DNA from: Nelumbo lutea
Taxonomy: Eukaryota > Streptophyta > Magnoliopsida > Proteales > Nelumbonaceae
NCBI GenBank assembly: GCA_022828595.1
Contig: JAKGHH010000005.1
Location: 62,057,655-62,121,654, forward strand
Reading direction: 5' to 3'
DNA length: 64,000 bases
Below are positions 24,301 to 36,300 of this stretch, in pieces. The position numbers were made by a program, and so were the translations under genes. The notes beneath the pieces are model-generated. The model made no database searches. It was not told the origin of the DNA and was given only the letters and a program-made list of their open reading frames with translations. How positions within the stretch are numbered: position 1 is the stretch's first letter; every line of letters begins with the position of its first letter.

Positions 24301-27300
24301 ACTAGTCATGGCATGGTTGGCCCACGTCGAGGGAGGACATGTAAGTCATAGCAGTAGTTAATGGTATGTCCATCCAAACCACAGTGAGTACACTTCCGTG
24401 GACCCGAGCCACGTCCTCTACCACGAGCTCCCCCTGAATCTCTACCTCCAGTACGACCACCACCACGGATATGTGTAGATCCACCACTACCACTCCTGCC
24501 AGGCTAGGTTCCTCGAGTCCCACTTCTGCCACCTCGGCCTCTTGACACTGCAAATGCTGATTTATCGGAGACATTAGAGTCCATAGATCCAATGGAAGCC
24601 CTTCAAAGACGAGCAAACACCTCTAAAGATGGAAGAGCAGATCCCCCTAGTATCTGGGCTCGTACTGGTTCTTACTCAGACTTCAGCCCCACCAGAAACC
24701 GTGTCACATCAAGCTGCTCTTGCTGTTGCTGTTGAACTTTAACATCAGAAGTGAGAGGATGATAGACATTTAACTCATTACGGATATTCCTCACATTGGC
24801 ATAGTACTCCTCAAGGCTCTGATTTCCCTGTTGCAGATTGAAGTATTCCTGATACAGTTGATATACCCTAGTGGTATTATCCTGACCTGAATATAGTTTT
24901 TTAGCATGATCCCACACCTCTTTGGCTGTGTCAAGAAACATGAAGTTCACACTGATTTTGGGTTCCATACTATTCCACAACCATGTAATGATCTGTGCAT
25001 CTTCCTATTCCCAGTCTTCATACTCCTGAGAATTAGCAGGGGGTTTCTCCTCTCTTATATGCTTCACTTTCTTCTTCACCTTTAGAAAAACCTCTACAGA
25101 CTTGGCCCAAGGGACATAATTCTCTCAATTCAGTTTAATTGAAGTCATTTGGACATTCAGGTAGTCAGTAGATATTATGACACTAGGTTTACTATCATTG
25201 TTATCTGCCATTGCCGAACTCCCTTAATTCTGAGCACTGAGTTAGGAGCACTACACACTGCACACTACACACAGACATTTCACCGAAATCTGCACACTAA
25301 TTTCAACAGCTGAGAACTGCAACACCACAAACCCTACTCACCGAAATCTGTACACTGATTTCAGTAGTATTAAATGCTGAAAACTACAACACCACAATCC
25401 CTACTCACCGAGGTCTACACACTGATTTCAGCGATATCAAAAGCTGAAAACCACACTAGTAACACCACCAACATTAGTCCACAACTATAGGAAGCTTCAC
25501 CATTAGTAGACACTATTGCCATTCGAATCACACACAAACCAGAATAAACCCTAGCATAAACCCTAGCATACTGCAATCTGAAAACCCATCATGCGAACTG
25601 TACTACACCTCTCATGTATTCCAAAAAAAATATATATAAAAAAAACTTTACCTCATCGCCTGAAAGCCAACCATACGAAGGGTTGAGACACCACTGCACC
25701 ACACGTACCAGCCCTAACTAGGGCTTAGAAACCACAGCAACCAATCACCAACGACACAATCGGAGGCATAGAGACCTCCTAGGGAAGAGGGCGATCACTC
25801 CTTTTCAGCCCTTTTCCCAGTCTCCAACTCACAACTGAGAACCCCAAGTGAAACCCTAATTCAAATGCGCAAAAGGCAGAATTCTAGCAAGTCTGATTTG
25901 GTGAACCTAGCTCTGATACCATGTTGAAGTTTGACCTGCCATAGAATTCTGTCTTGTTCGTTGACTGTAGAGTAAAGTAGACAGCAAGAAGTAGGAGAGG
26001 AAAGAAGAAAAGAGAGAAGAGAGAAAGGCTGGTTCGAATTAGGGAAAAAAGTTAATCCCTTGATTCGGCCAGACCTGTTATTATATTATTAACTTATTGG
26101 AAAAGACTTGAGTGCCCTTCTTTAAGTAAGGGGCACTCGAACTAATATAACAGTACACATCAGCATTCTCAACAAGTACAAAGACTGAAATACCCCTTCA
26201 CTAACACCACTAACAGAAACAAATCAAAAGAAACCGAAAGAAAGGAAAAATGAAACAACGGAATTATTTTTTTCTCCTTATCTGTAGGCTGAATTGGATT
26301 GGAGATTGTCAGTATCACCTCTTCTTATGATTGAAGAGTGGTCATCTTCCACAGACATCACACAATCTGCAATTTTCTAGGAGACATGTAAAGAACAAAA
26401 CTGGATTTGCCTTTGTTCCTTACATCATGGATTGGCCTTTGACTTTAAAAGAATTAAAGGATATGAGAAAAGCATATTAAAAACCTAAGCAATTAGCACC
26501 TCTAAGGTTATCCAGCAAAATAGAAACATGGAATAGATCACTGAGTAATAGGGTATCTAAGTGAAGTGTTCGACTATGACGCCAGAGAGACATGATACTG
26601 GAAAAACCTATAACCAACTAACCAGCAACATAAAAGAGGTAACCAATCAGATGGGTTTGAAAGAATAGATTTTTCCTTAAGTGAATTGACCCCCACTCCA
26701 GAGAATCTATATGTAAAATACAAGTGCAAATATGCCATTCAGGGCCCCAAATAAGGTTAAGATAAAATGATACAGTATATCTTCCATACACTAATATGGA
26801 ACATAATACACCCTCATCAGCTGCTGTTTCACAGAAACCTTAAAATACAGTGGGATGACATAATGAGACGTTGATTTTGCATATCCTTGTGACTCCTTTG
26901 TACATACAAGAATACATAGACTTACTACACAAACACATAAAGTGAGAATTGTATATCATTTTTTATGCCTTTTTAGTGCAATGTGTTGAAGGCATTTTTT
27001 AATCCAAATAATATTGAATAATTTAATAACCCAAATAAGTGAGTTAGCTAGTCTGTTAGCCAAACTATCAAAACTATAAAAAAGTATTCCGTATGAGAGT
27101 TTCCTCTCTTTAAGTGGGAGGGACAGGTACCTCTCATCTAGGAGGAGGAGGTAGTTACATAACTACCACACTCCCTATTTAAGCTCCTTAAGGAGAAGCT
27201 AGGGGGGACTCTTCGGAGAAAATTGTCACAAGAGATTCTTAAGAAAAGCAAAGGTAAGGAGAGAAGAAAAGAGAAGTGCTCAAGGGAAGGCAGGGAAGGA

Positions 27301-30300
27301 AAAGAAGTCTCATTAATACAAGTAGGAAAAGGAAAGTCCTTTCCATGAATACTTCCTATATATGTCTTCTGCTATGTATCCTTCTTTCTCTCTCTTTTAT
27401 TTTCAGTTTTGAGAAAGGAAATAGAGGGAAATAAACCATCTACAACCAGGTGCCTCTACTTGGTTGATTATAGTCCCTCTTCCAAGAAAAGCTTGGGATT
27501 AAACCAGCTACAATCTAATTCTCAAAGGTTGATTATGGTTCCCTTCAAATGAAAATGAAGAATAGGGAAAAAAATCATCTACAATCAAATATGCAATTTG
27601 ATTGACTATGGTTCCCTTCTTGTCTGCAAAAATCCAAAGGATTAAGGCTGTCTACAATCATAATTTAATTTGATTAACTACAGCTTATTGTGAAGAAAGG
27701 AGTGAGAAGGAAATCTTCTTTGTATCAAAAAGAAAAGAGAGAAATTTATTGTTGTAGTTTTGTTTTCTTCTCATTCTTGTACACTTGATGTAAAAGAAAT
27801 GTAAGTGAGAAGTTCTTTTAAAGTACTCTATCATTCTTCTCTTCTGTTATGTTCATTCATTTCTCCAAGTCAGAATCAAAAGGTGTTCTCTACTTTCTTG
27901 TGGAGATTTAATTAAGGGGAACAATCCATATGATTCCCTGAATGGGCCTTACCCAAAATAATAAAAACTCAATCACCTGAATTGGCCTTATACACACAAA
28001 CACATATAACCAATCTCTTCATTTCTGTTTGAAAGAATATGTCAGCATGCTTTTGTATCACATATATTACTATTTATTGACAAGCCATGATGCACTTATG
28101 CCATGAAATTTTAATGAATTAAAATCAAACATAAGATCATTTACCGGTGGATTGTCTTAGTGCTATGCAAGTAAGCCAACCCAGAGAGGATATGGCGGGT
28201 GAAATTACGAACAACCGATTCTGTAATTGCCCCACAATGGTCACGGACATATTTATTAATTGAACCGGGATAAACATACTCCAAATATATGTAGAACCGT
28301 TCCTCAATCTGAATTCAATGAACAATTGCCTCCAAATTGGTTAATATTTCAAAGAATATAATGGATGTAGAAGATTGAAGAAACATAGAAATAACACCAA
28401 ACTAGAGAATTGCTTACTATTTCACTACCATAATACTGCACTATATTTGGGTGCTTTAATTGTCTAAGAACTTTAATTTCCTGCAATGAAAAAAATAGTA
28501 TAAGTAACTGCCAAAAGCAATTTTAGATGAAATCAAAATTGTTTGGTTAAAAAAAACATGCTGGAAGCTCAAAAGAACATGTCGTATGTGTATTCTCAAT
28601 CAAAATGAGGCATGAATAAAGGGATGGCATAATCTTACAGTCACCATCACCATCATCATGTTCTTGTTGTTCAGCTGCAAAAAGAAACTTTATTGAAGAG
28701 AATAAAGTGAAAGTACAAGCCCTTGGGAAAGAAGCCAAGAGCATGCCAAGGACACGAATAGGCTTCCTTAACAAAATATAAAACAAATGTTATTATTACA
28801 ATAGAGAACCCAAAAACAACCCAATCCTTGTCAGCAGCAAAAATAAACTTTATTGAAGAGAATAAAGTGAAAGTACAAGCCCTTGGGAAAGAAGCCAAGA
28901 GCATGCCAAGGACATGAATGGGCTTCCTTAACAAAATATAGAACAAACTGTATTATTACAGTAGAGAACCCAAAAACAACCCAATCCCTGTCACCCTTTA
29001 GTTGTAAATCACACCTGCAATAATCTAAATTAAAAAAAAAAAAAAAAAAAAAAAGAAACAGGAGAAAGGAGATTGAAGAGTGAGAAGTGACGGAGGAAGA
29101 AGATTGAAGAAAAGGAAAAAGAAAGAGTAGTTCAATGCCTCTCTTCAGCCCCCAATAATCTCTTTTATTCTTTTGTTGTAAAAAATAAGGAGAATTACAT
29201 GATTGCCCTTACTCAGGCATCCATTACTAAAGACAGCAACAAAAAACAATAAAAAAAGAGAAACAGGCCCATAACTAAGGCCCACTACCTACTGACACAA
29301 GTCATAAACATAATTTAAAGAAAAACAAAGAAACTAAGGCCCATTCAGCCCATTATCTCTACACTCCCCACCAAGCTGAGCATAGATATCAATTATGCCC
29401 AGCTTACTTACACAATGTTGTAACTCTGCCTTGGGGACACCCTTGGTCAGAACATCTGCTAATTGTTGCTCTGAGGCAATAAAAGGAAGGCAAACTTCTC
29501 CAAAAGCTACCCTCTCTTATAAAATGCCAATCAACTTCAATATGTTTTGTCTGTGTAGGGTGAGCTGGGGAGCTTTGAGAATGCATCAGCTCGTATGTTC
29601 TCGGCTTGGGGGATTTGTTGTATGGTGAAGTGTTTGAGTCGTTGAATGAGTCCTTGCATTTTTTGTAGGTAGCTCGCCATAGTTGGAACCCTTGCTTTGA
29701 ACTGACCGAGGACCTGGTTAACCACAAGCTGGGAGTTGCTGAAGGCTTCAACTCGCCTAGCTTCGAGGTCCAGGGCGAGCCGAAGTCTGGCTATTGGAGC
29801 TTTGTACTCGGCCTCATTATTGGACGCTTTGAACTCGAACTTGAGTACATGCTCTAGGACGGTGTTGTCCAGTCCAAGAAGAACAAATCCAGCCCCACTG
29901 CCTTGTTGGTTGGACAAGCCGTCCACATGAAGAGTCCAGGCTAGTGGGACCTCGGCTAGTTCCTGTGTTGAGAAGGTAAACTCAGCCAGGATGTCGGCCA
30001 AGGCCTGGGCTTTGATGGCAAGCCGAGGCGCGTAGTCAATATCAAACTCACTCAACTTCACACTCCATTTGACTAGGCATCCAGACGCCTTCGACCTCTG
30101 TAGGACTTGCTTGAGAGGCTGGTCGGTGAGCACCCGGACGCTATGGGCTTGGAAGTATGGTTTGAGCTTTCTTTCCGAGGTGACTAGGGCCAGGGCAACC
30201 TTCTCCAGGTTTGAGTACTAAGTCTCTACACCTGCGAGGACCTTGCTAGTGTAGTAGATCGGCCTCTGCGTCTAAACTTCCTCCTTTATCAAGACCGAGC

Positions 30301-33300
30301 TGACCACTTCATCTCCAACAAACAGGTAGAGCAGGAGTAAATCTTCTAAGCTCGGCTTTGTGAGCAAAGGTGGCAAACTCAAGTATCTTTTTAGCTCCTA
30401 GAAGGACCGTTCACACTCCTCAATCCATTGGAAGTCCTTTACCTTTTTATTGCTTTGAAGAAGGGCAAGCACCGGTCCGCGGACTTTGACATGAACCTGT
30501 TGACATAGTTTTCAAGGCACCAAGGCGAGGCTAAGCAACAAGGGGGCGCCTTGTCGCCTAGTCGCCTAGGCGATGGATTTTTTTAAGTGAAAAATACATA
30601 TCCTAGGCAGTTCCCTAGGTTCCATAACCATCTTTCCTCAATAACTATCCATAATTTTCATAAGAAAATTATAAACTTCATGTTTATGTCTAGAAAATCA
30701 ACATATTTATGAGAAGAAAAAGAAGAAAGAAAAGAAAATTCAAAAAATATGGGGACTGAACCCCATTTTTTCAGGTTGTGTTTTGGGTGGAATATTTACA
30801 GTTGCTAGACATTGGTTTTATGGATTTTGTGTGGTAGGCTAGTATCAAAGTAGCTTTCAAATCTGATATTTGTTGACTTATGGTGCTGTTAATGGTTGAA
30901 TATTGAATTATGGTGGCTGTTAGTGTGAGAGATTGTGTGGAGGTAACTGGCAACCGGAGAGTAGCATAAGTGTGTGGTGGTATAGTTTTGTTATTTCGCA
31001 TCTAGTTTTATTCTATGGCTCAGTCTAGTGGAGAAATATATCAGGGGGTAGTTATGAGTTATGAACCCAGAATTTATGGTTGCCCAAATGACTTCAGTCA
31101 AGTTAAATGGTGCAAACTATGTCCCATGGGCCAAATCTGTGGAGGTATTTCTTACTGGAAAAAGCAAAGTTGAAATATATTAATGGCCTAAAGTCATATA
31201 GTGGGTCTACTGGGTAAGATGAGTGGGTGAAAGAAACCGCTCAGATTATGACTTGGCTATGGAATAGCATGGAAACTCATGTTAGTGTTAACCTTATGTT
31301 TCTGGACACTACCAAGGAAATCTAGGATCATGTGAAACAACTCTGTTCAGGGTAGGACAATATCAGCCTTTGTCTATTGATTTGAAGATCCAACAACAAC
31401 AACAATGAAAATACTTGGGTGTTGCACATTCCCTTTCAGAGTAGATCTGAGTATGAACCATTCCATGCACAAATTAAGGGTAGTAATGACATTTTGACCC
31501 CATAGAAGTATTTTCCAGAGTTAGAAGAGTTTCAAACCCACAAGTTGATAGTACTTCAATGTCTGAGAAGTCTGCATTGGCTACAACTAGAAGTGATAGA
31601 GGAGTACATGGTAGGGGTACTGATGTTAGAGGTGGTGGTTGTGGAGTCAAAGGTGAACATGGAGGTGGTAGAGTGGAGATAATTGCTAGGGGTAGAGGTA
31701 TTGGTGGATGTGGTACAGTGCATTGTTTTAAAAGGCTTACACCTTGAGGCAAGGTGCGCAGAAAAACCAATGGGGACATCAAGCTCTATTAGTTTCTCTT
31801 AGTATTTTAGCCCAAGAGTGTTCAAAGCAAAAAAGGGCCAATCAAGTTATTAGTTTCTCTTGGATAAATCAAGTGGAAATTTTTTTCTTAATATTCTAAT
31901 TTAGCATCCCAAGTTTGTTGTTTATCTCATTTCTTTTCCTAATAAATTCATCTTTTTTGTATTTGTTTTTTTTTTTTTTTGCATGGGTCAAATCAGCTAC
32001 ATTGTTTCTTTTCTTCCCAATTGTTGGATGACCATAAATCTAATTGTTAAATTTATGATTTTTTTATCAGTAATTGTTATACTTATGATTCTTCATATGA
32101 ATAATTTCATAAGATTGCATTTTGAAACATAAAAAGTAAAATTCTTATAATTGTTAGATGATTCATTATTATTCTCTTTGATACTTAAAGGTTAAAACTT
32201 ATTGCTTATAAACTTCTATTTTATGGATATCAGTACCTTCCATCATTCTAGCTTGGTATACTACATCTACATGTTATCTTTATCATTTATAAACTTCAAT
32301 TAATTTTTTACTTCATTTTTAGGCTTATGCTTTGCCTTTTTGGACTATTACGTCTTTAGCCTTTTAAAACCTTGGTACAGTGCATGAGCGCAACCATTTT
32401 GGGAAGAGCATACTGTGAAATTTTGCTATGACCCACATGGTCCACCATCTATCTACATGGGAAAATCATACTTTAATTGGAGAGGATCATGGTACTACTA
32501 GTGATGACCCTCTACTTCAAGTGTCGGGAAGGAGAAGGAGATGATATCCATTACACATGATGTGTATGAGAAACTTGACCTATCTTCTTCTGGCAACACT
32601 GCCACTCTTGCTAATTCAGGTATAGCATGACTTGTCTTCTTATCCCCTCTCTCCACTTCCCAATCTGTTACCCTAGCCGATGATACTACCTCCTCCATTT
32701 TACGTGCTAGTAATGTAACACTTAGTTCTGATTTGACTCTACTATTCATCAATCATTTGTTCTCCCCAATGTTTCCTTCTTTGAGAATGTACCCTTTTCT
32801 CTACAGAAAAGTCCCCTTCATCTCCTCCATTTCCTCTACCTCTTCCTATTGTAGAGAATACCTTACAAGCTCCCACTATTGAGGCAACTATGTGACCAAG
32901 TGTTCACGGAGTGTACTATAAGGGGCCACAGGGCATCTTTATTCCAACTTTAGATTCTTCCAAGCCATCATCAGTTTCACTATCAACCAATCTACCTGAT
33001 CTAGACTGCTCATTTCCCTTTGAAAAAGTAAATGTACTTTTACCAACCACTTTGTTTCCTGCTATGTATCTTTTGCTCATTTGTATCCTTCCCATCATAA
33101 ATTTGTCTTTTTTTCCTCTGTGTTTTTTCCTCATTTTGTCTCAAAGCCTCTTGTGTCCCTTGACTGGAAAAAGAATTCCATGCTCTAGAACCCAACCACA
33201 CCTGCAAGCTTGCCTTGCCTCCTGGCAAACAAGCAGTAGGGTGCATATGGGTTTACACTATTAAACATCATCCTGATAGTAGTGTTGATTGGTATGAAGC

Positions 33301-36300
33301 ACAAATAGTAGCAAAGGGGTACACTCAGACATATGGGGTTGACTATACTAAGACTTTTTCTCCAGTTGCCAAAATGGGTCGTATATAGGTGATTGTTTCC
33401 TTGGTTTCCCACTTTAATTTGCCTTTCTTTCAGCTTGACATTAAACCTCCTGAGTATGTTGCTCAGGGGGAGATAGGAAAAGCGTGTAGGTTAAGGTGAT
33501 TTATGGTCAGAAAATCACCACATGCTTGGTTTGGTTGGTTTAGTAGTGTGGTACCAGAGTTTGGATTATATCAATGCAATGTTGATCATTCAATCTTTAG
33601 CAAAGATACTTCATTTGGAAAGATTATCCTTATAGTATATGTTGATGATATCATTATTATAGTGAGTGATACATGAGGGATTGATTAGTTGAAACAGTTT
33701 CTGCAGCAGATATTCTATACCAAGGACTTAGGGTAGTTAAAATATTTTCCAATGATTGAGGTGGAAAGGTCTAAGTGGGGAATCTCCCTTTTACAGCAAA
33801 AGTATGTCTTGATTTGTTGGAGGAAATAGGATTACTAGGAAGATACAAATACCAGACCTCTATTGAACAAAATGGTTGAACCATTGTTACATAGAGGCAT
33901 TTAAAGTGAAGATTTGTAATTCTAGAGAATTGATGCAGTGGATGTCTTGGCAAATCCACCTTATTTGCAATCCTGGCTGAGTCTAACACATATTTTGAAG
34001 AGTTAGACACAAGTCAACTCATAGACGTGCATTGACTCACCAATCCCCTCCAAAGGTGGGGTGTCCATGCAACACCGGTTTGGAGAAGCAATTGAATGAT
34101 AGGCAGTATAACTTGAAACAGAAACTCTCTTCTTTTAGATTCTAACAAAGTCACAATAATTCAAGGACTATAATCAAGACTCCATCTATCTTTATGAATA
34201 TATAAAAAATTAATTTACTCTTGCTAATCATGTATATACAAGAAATTGTTATTCCTACAAAAAGAAGAAAGTACTGAAATTCACATATAGTGACAAAATA
34301 ATCTGGCATTCAGTCTTCTCAAATCAACCAAGCTCCAATTAGTAAATTACTTCACATGTTTGAACTTCAGCTTGACAGTAGTGTTGTTTTTCCTACTTGT
34401 TCACATTATGATGGTTGGCAGTACCTCTATTATATTCTATATTAAAATAAACCTTCTTTTTGTCCAGATAAATGACCAAAATATGCTTGAACACAATACT
34501 GGTATACAAATAACTAGGGGATTATGCAAGGTTCCAGAGAAATAACCTGCTCCAGTTGCTTTATACATTCTGCAGATTTGGGGTCATCAGGGATCAGATT
34601 AACTTCTTTCATTGCACATAAAGCTCCAGTTTCCCTATTTGAGTAAAGTTAGTGCTAGCTTTAACTGCAAAAGAAAAAACTAAAACACGAACCATTAGTA
34701 GTTACATACCGGTTTGTGGCAACATAAACACTTCCAAATGTACCACTTCCAATGAGCTTTCCTTTCTGCCATTGCCCAGCAAGTGATGATACCTCCACTT
34801 TAGCTGCAGACTGATGAAGAAAATATGATGGTGGAGGAGGAAGGGGTAATGGATGGACATTGACATGACCATTACTTTCATGCCACAAAGCTAAACACTC
34901 TGGAGAAAGTTTTGGATGTAATGGAGATGCAGGTCCATTTGGACTTTTGACGTTTTGGCTATAACTGTTGATCCTGGGACTACCATTTTCAATACATGCT
35001 AACAAAAGCTCTGGGGATAATGTGGGATGTGATGGGGGTGCAGCTCCACTTCGACTTTTGATGTTTAGACCAGAACTGCTTACTTTGGGACTATGAAGTG
35101 AATAATGGTCAAAACCAGATAGAGTTTTCTCTGGTGATGTTTGTGAAGAGAATCCTACAAGCAGGTCTAAGGGTGGGAGCTCTGGGGCAGACCAAGTCTG
35201 TTGAACTTGAGAATGTATGTAAGGAGGAAAGAGATCACAATTACTCAATCTTCGAGGGCTAAGTGCAGGACTTGAGAACCCACTGGTTGGAGCACTCTTA
35301 GTAGGAAAATTGAATATGTAGTTGTCTCGAACCTTATCAACATTATTTGGATATTGAAGCACTATCTGCATGCGATCCTTTGGAGATTTATCTGACAGTA
35401 TGTCAACATGATCTGGACTCTTCTGGACAGCTTGGTAAGAAAACCTACAACAGTAAGAGACTGTGTTATGATTATTAAGGTCAAGTTGTTTTCTAATAAT
35501 AAAACCCATATTAAATACAGCAGAAGAGATTAAAACATAGCCATGCGATATATGAATAAATGCCAAGTGGGGGACCTGATGTCTTTTTTATTTTTCTGAT
35601 CAATAAGGCCCTGCCCTCTTTTGAGGGGTGGCAGCATCTTCAGTCTTCACTCCAGAGTAGATAAGAAAACCAAAGCTTGTATTTTGTTTCTCCCGATTTA
35701 GTCCAGTTCTACAAATGCTGGTAGTACCAGAGAAAAAGGTTGTATTTTGATATTTAGATTATTAAACATGATTTTATTCTCCCTAGGTCTATGACCAGGC
35801 CTGATGGCATTAATTCCCACCTAGGTGTCTAACAACTCAAGAAATCATGGTCATGAAGCTGAGTTTTGATAGGTGCTTCCTTGATAACCCTCGGCCATTT
35901 ACCATTTTTAGGTGCAGAGGCATCATAAAGGTGAAAGTGAAACTATATTGATCTATCATGGACTTATTGGCCTTCAGGATTCTTTTACAGTCAAGCTAAG
36001 ATTCTGTCTGGGCTTTAGGGTCCTGGGCTGATTCACTCTTTGGATAGTAGGTAGGTGAAGTTTACAGTGACTACTAGGTTTCCATTAGGTAGATGGAAGC
36101 AATGTTTTAAAAGGCGTGGGAGGTGTACACCTGGAGACGCGCCTCCAAGCGAGGCACCACCAAAACGCCCAAAGGCGTAGGCCAAAGGCGCTAAGCCTCT
36201 GAGGCGTACGCCTTAGGTGCAAGAGGCATACGCCCCATACGCTTTTTTCATGAGGCATGCTTGAGGTGTATGCCTCATGCATACATCATGTAAAAAAGAC

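Larger units (their letters stand above)
20742..26220 (-). mobile_element. Ty1/Copia retrotransposon, nearly complete, with GAAAC TSD
   Basis: The element proper is 20747-26215 (5,469 bp) with GAAAC at 20742-20746 and 26216-26220. On the minus strand the LTRs run TGTTAGTGG...TTCAACA. Next to the 5' LTR, 25921-25910 reads TGGTATCAGAGC, the initiator-tRNA-Met primer site, and a purine tract (GAGGGGGAG) abuts the 3' LTR. Order of domains is gag, zinc knuckle, protease, integrase, RT, RNase H, as in Copia. The LTRs differ by roughly ten substitutions and a few short indels by eye, so it is fairly recent. It lies in the same sense as the host gene. Confidence 0.95.
17169..28144 (-). other. MAPKKK intron 5, 11 kb
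   Basis: Contains the Copia element and a lone X LTR. 17169-20741 is T-rich and AT-rich with no gene or repeat I recognise beyond homopolymers; 26221-26983 and 27976-28144 are likewise unassigned. Confidence 0.8.
28481..34546 (-). other. MAPKKK intron 3, 6.1 kb of nested transposon debris
   Basis: Order from low coordinate: a 160-bp tandem duplication, the 3' end of a Copia, a Gypsy RNase H fragment, a hAT-like end, then a plus-strand Copia pseudogene interrupted by a hAT-like element. 33996-34546 shows nothing recognisable. Confidence 0.8.

Noticed and set aside
26979..27980. Complete target duplication for the lone X LTR
   Set aside because: The 5 bp on each side (CAATG and CCTGA) do not match; shifting the ends by a few bases did not give a match, so I do not claim a clean solo-LTR event.
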